A stretch of DNA of 64,000 bases, taken from positions 248,001 to 312,000 of the forward strand of contig BIFP01000067.1 in the NCBI GenBank assembly GCA_005402585.1, given 5' to 3'. Made by a program: the position numbers and the translations under genes. Each line of letters starts with the position of its first letter. The stretch's first letter is position 1. The stretch comes from Micromonosporaceae bacterium KJ-029. Its GTDB lineage: Bacteria; Actinomycetota; Actinomycetes; Mycobacteriales; Micromonosporaceae. Below, piece after piece: positions 61,750-64,000 of this stretch. The notes below the pieces were generated by a model. It did no database searches and was not told the origin of the DNA. It worked only from the letters and a program-made list of their open reading frames with translations.

Positions 61750-63105
61750 GTGCACGATCTGTTGAATTCGGTGCAGAGCCTGCCCCCGTGGCTGATCTAC
61801 GTGGTGGCGGCGCTGGTCGTCGCCGCCGAGACGGCGTTGATCATCGGGCTGGTGGCGCCGGGGGAGGCGACCCTGCTGCTGGTCGGCTTCCTCACGTACA
61901 CCGGAACGCTGCGGCTCGGTCCGGCGCTGCTGGTGATGATTCTGGCAGCCGTGGTGGGGGACGCGGTGGCGTTCCGCTCGGGCCGGCGCTACGGGCCGCG
62001 GTTGCGGGCCAGCCGGTGGGGTGCCCGGGTGGGGCCGCACCGGTGGGCCCGCGCCGACGCGATGCTCGGGCGGATGGGCGGCCGGGGGGTGCTGACGGCC
62101 CGCTGGGTCGCGTTCGCCCGCACCCTGGTGCCCCGGCTCGCCGGGGCGGCGGGCATGCCGTACCGCCGGTTCGCGCCGTGGAACCTGGCCGGGGTGGTCA
62201 CCTGGGTGGGCGGCTCGGTGCTGGTCGGGCACCTGGCGGGCGAGTCGTACGAGACGGTGTCCCGCCTGCTGGGCCGGGCGACCGGGGCGGTGCTGGTGCT
62301 GCTGGCGGCGTTGGTCGCGGTGGTGCTGGCCGGTCGGTGGCTGGGGCGCAATCCCGACCCGGTCCGGGCGTTGCTGGCGCGGGCCGCGGGGCTGCCGCCG
62401 TTGCGCTGGCTGTCGGCCCGGTACGGGCTGCTGTTCTTCCTGCTCAGCCTGCGCCTGGGGCCGGCCTGGGCATTGCTGGCGAACCTGGCGGCCGGGGTGG
62501 TGCTGCTGTTCGTGGGTGGCCTGGTCATCGCCTGGACGTTGCGGGCGGTGGTCCGGCACAGCGGGCTGGTGCTGGTCGACGGGGTGATCGCGAGCTGGTT
62601 CGCCGCGCGGCGTACGCCTGACGCGGTGGAGGTGACGCAGGTCGCGGTGTCGGTGCTGCGTGGGTCGTCGCTGATCGTGGTGGTCGGGGTGGTGGCCGTG
62701 GTGCAGGCCTGGCGGCACCGGCCGTGGCACGCCGACCTGCTCAGCGTGGTCGGCACGATCGGCGCGTTCGTGCCACTTGTCGTGCTGGCACTGGCGGCCG
62801 ACCTGGCCGCCAGCGGCCGGGTGGTGCTGTTCTCCACCCAGAACGTGGTGGTGACCGCGAGCCTGTGCACGCTGGCCTGGCTGCTGTCGCGGGGTGCCCG
62901 GTGGCCGGTCGCGGTGGCCGCGTGGACCGTTGCGGCGGCCGGCGTCGTCGGGGTCGGTGGCGCGCGGCTCTACCTGGGGTTGAGCACCGCCAGCGGCACC
63001 GTCGGAGCGGTGCTGCTGGGGGTGGCGTGGACCGCTGTTTTCATGGTCGCCTGGGCCACCCGGGACCGGGCCGTGGCGGCCGGCGGGTCGCCGGCGGCGG
63101 GGTGA
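61750..63105 (+). CDS. DedA family membrane protein fused to a degenerate PAP2-like domain
   Basis: 451 residues from GTG. DedA/VTT part (residues 1-~205): ETALIIGLVAPGEATLLLVGFLTYTG is represented by LIIGLVAPGEATLLLVGFL; GDAVAFRSGRRYGPRL, FARTLVPRLAGAAGMPYRRF and GGSVLVGHLAGE follow. The second part (~225-445) has six helices spaced as in PAP2 phosphatases, but STQNVVVTASL stands where PSGH belongs and RLYLGLSTASGTVGAVLLG lacks the His and Asp of SRxxxxxHxxxD. So the phosphatase is probably dead and may bind lipid or act in transport. DedA proteins flip phospholipids. Confidence 0.85.
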   Translation: MHDLLNSVQSLPPWLIYVVAALVVAAETALIIGLVAPGEATLLLVGFLTYTGTLRLGPALLVMILAAVVGDAVAFRSGRRYGPRLRASRWGARVGPHRWARADAMLGRMGGRGVLTARWVAFARTLVPRLAGAAGMPYRRFAPWNLAGVVTWVGGSVLVGHLAGESYETVSRLLGRATGAVLVLLAALVAVVLAGRWLGRNPDPVRALLARAAGLPPLRWLSARYGLLFFLLSLRLGPAWALLANLAAGVVLLFVGGLVIAWTLRAVVRHSGLVLVDGVIASWFAARRTPDAVEVTQVAVSVLRGSSLIVVVGVVAVVQAWRHRPWHADLLSVVGTIGAFVPLVVLALAADLAASGRVVLFSTQNVVVTASLCTLAWLLSRGARWPVAVAAWTVAAAGVVGVGGARLYLGLSTASGTVGAVLLGVAWTAVFMVAWATRDRAVAAGGSPAAG

Positions 63106-63265
63106 CGCGGGCCGGCCGCCGACGGGGTGGTGCGGGGGGCTCCCGGGCCGCGGGTGCGCGGGTGTCAGGGTGGTGTGGGGGTGCCGATGCGGGTGCGCGG
63201 GGGCATCACCTGGCGTTCGACAGCTGTTAGGGTCGGCGGGTTCGTCACTGCCGAAGGGGGTCGAC

Positions 63266-64000
63266 ATGGGGCGAAGCGTTACACGGTTGGGCGTCGCGCT
63301 GGTTGCCGGGCTGCTGCTGGCGACGGCGGGCGGATGCGCCAGAGTGGATGCTCCCGCGGGGGAACTACCCGCCCCGGTCGCGCTGCCCGAGGAGGTGGCC
63401 GAGTCGACGGCGGCGCCGGAGGAGGCGGACGAGCCGGACGAGGCGAGCCCCACGCCGTCGGCGGTCGAGTCGATGGGCGCCGCGCCGCGGCCCAGTGCCA
63501 GCGCCAGTGCGTCGCCGTCGGCGAAGCCGAGCCCGAAACCCAAGCGCACCGTGACGGCGCCGCGGGCGGTGCCGAAGCCGCCGACGGAGACGAAGGTCCC
63601 GCCGCCGCCACCGAAGCCGGCGCCGACTGGCTGCAAGCCCAGCTACAAGGGCGAACAGGCCAGCCGGGCGCAGGTCAAGGCCGCGCTGACCGACGCGGCC
63701 GGGCGGGTCTACTGGCCGAACTCGGCGCCGGACATCCGCATCCCGGTGAACCTGATCAAGGCCACCGCGTGGCAGGAGAGCGGCTGGCAGTCCAACATCG
63801 TCGCCTGCGACGGTGGTATCGGTCTGATGCAGGTGATGCCGGCCACCGCGTCCTGGATGAACGATCGGTTCGAGCAGAGCTACGACGTGTGGGACTACCG
63901 GGGCAACGCCTATCTCGGCGGTACCTATCTGGCGTGGCTCACCAAGTACATCGGCGACATGTACTTCGACTCCGACTACCGGCTCGACGCCAGCCTGTGC
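63266..64000 (+). CDS. Lytic transglycosylase lipoprotein, 3'-truncated by window edge
   Basis: 245 codons to the end of the window with no stop; ATG with GAAGGGGG 5 bases upstream. Lipoprotein-like leader (VALVAGLLLATAGGC, Cys at residue 28), then a ~90-residue acidic-to-Ser/Pro/Lys-rich spacer, then an SLT domain: LIKATAWQESGWQSNIVACD (catalytic Glu in QES), GGIGLMQVMPATASWM and YDVWDYRGNAYLGGTYLAWL. Cleaves peptidoglycan glycan strands, probably from the outer face of the membrane. The C-terminal part is outside the window. Confidence 0.9.
   Translation, partial: MGRSVTRLGVALVAGLLLATAGGCARVDAPAGELPAPVALPEEVAESTAAPEEADEPDEASPTPSAVESMGAAPRPSASASASPSAKPSPKPKRTVTAPRAVPKPPTETKVPPPPPKPAPTGCKPSYKGEQASRAQVKAALTDAAGRVYWPNSAPDIRIPVNLIKATAWQESGWQSNIVACDGGIGLMQVMPATASWMNDRFEQSYDVWDYRGNAYLGGTYLAWLTKYIGDMYFDSDYRLDASLC

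Overview
The window reads as a chromosomal segment of a high-GC actinomycete, most probably a Micromonosporaceae member (Micromonospora or Salinispora relatives). This is inferred from very GC-rich codon use, frequent GTG/TTG starts, actinobacterial gene order around pdtaR, polA, rpsA, coaE and uvrB, and the dispersed short repeats. No tool was run; family names rest on motifs visible in the translations.

Layout. 1-5000: 3' part of gltB and complete gltD (glutamate synthase). 5180-12271: MFS exporter, then a four-gene set around a tandem FtsK/EssC-like ATPase, then a TerC membrane protein. 12446-16618: a secreted lipase, then a lower-GC island with a twin-arginine secreted protein, a small Cys/Trp-rich protein resembling the methylamine dehydrogenase light chain (MauA), MauE, a MauD-like thioredoxin protein and a membrane protein interrupted by an in-frame TGA. 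No heavy chain (mauB) or mauG is present, so this looks like an orphan maturation system and is the best candidate for something undescribed. 16847-23111: YCII protein, pyruvate kinase, TesB thioesterase, Cys-free Rrf2 regulator, TSUP transporter, group II PLP decarboxylase. 23173-25734: a CBM2-linked rhamnogalacturonan lyase with a promoter/operator and a terminator. 25918-28729: luciferase-like monooxygenase, Lrp regulator and a divergent Cys/Met-metabolism PLP enzyme.

28777-39523: a LAGLIDADG-type protein abutting an unusual tRNA, the ANTAR regulator PdtaR, an Asp-box lipoprotein, a complete branched-chain amino acid ABC transporter (SBP-H-M-G-F) and a polar amino acid ABC transporter. 39587-53786: polA, rpsA, coaE (GrpB fusion) and uvrB. 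polA and uvrB share a PafBC-type (RecA-independent DNA damage) promoter motif with identical geometry and leaderless starts. A phytase/esterase-like gene between them seems to carry an internal inversion, and a MITE-like hairpin element lies downstream of uvrB.

53956-64000: an antibiotic biosynthesis monooxygenase-type protein, a manganese (yybP-ykoY) riboswitch in front of a second TerC gene, an epimerase plus NlpC/P60 pair fitting murein-peptide recycling, a tyrosine phosphatase overlapping a serine hydrolase, typA/bipA, a DedA protein with a degenerate PAP2 domain, and the start of a lytic transglycosylase lipoprotein that runs off the window.
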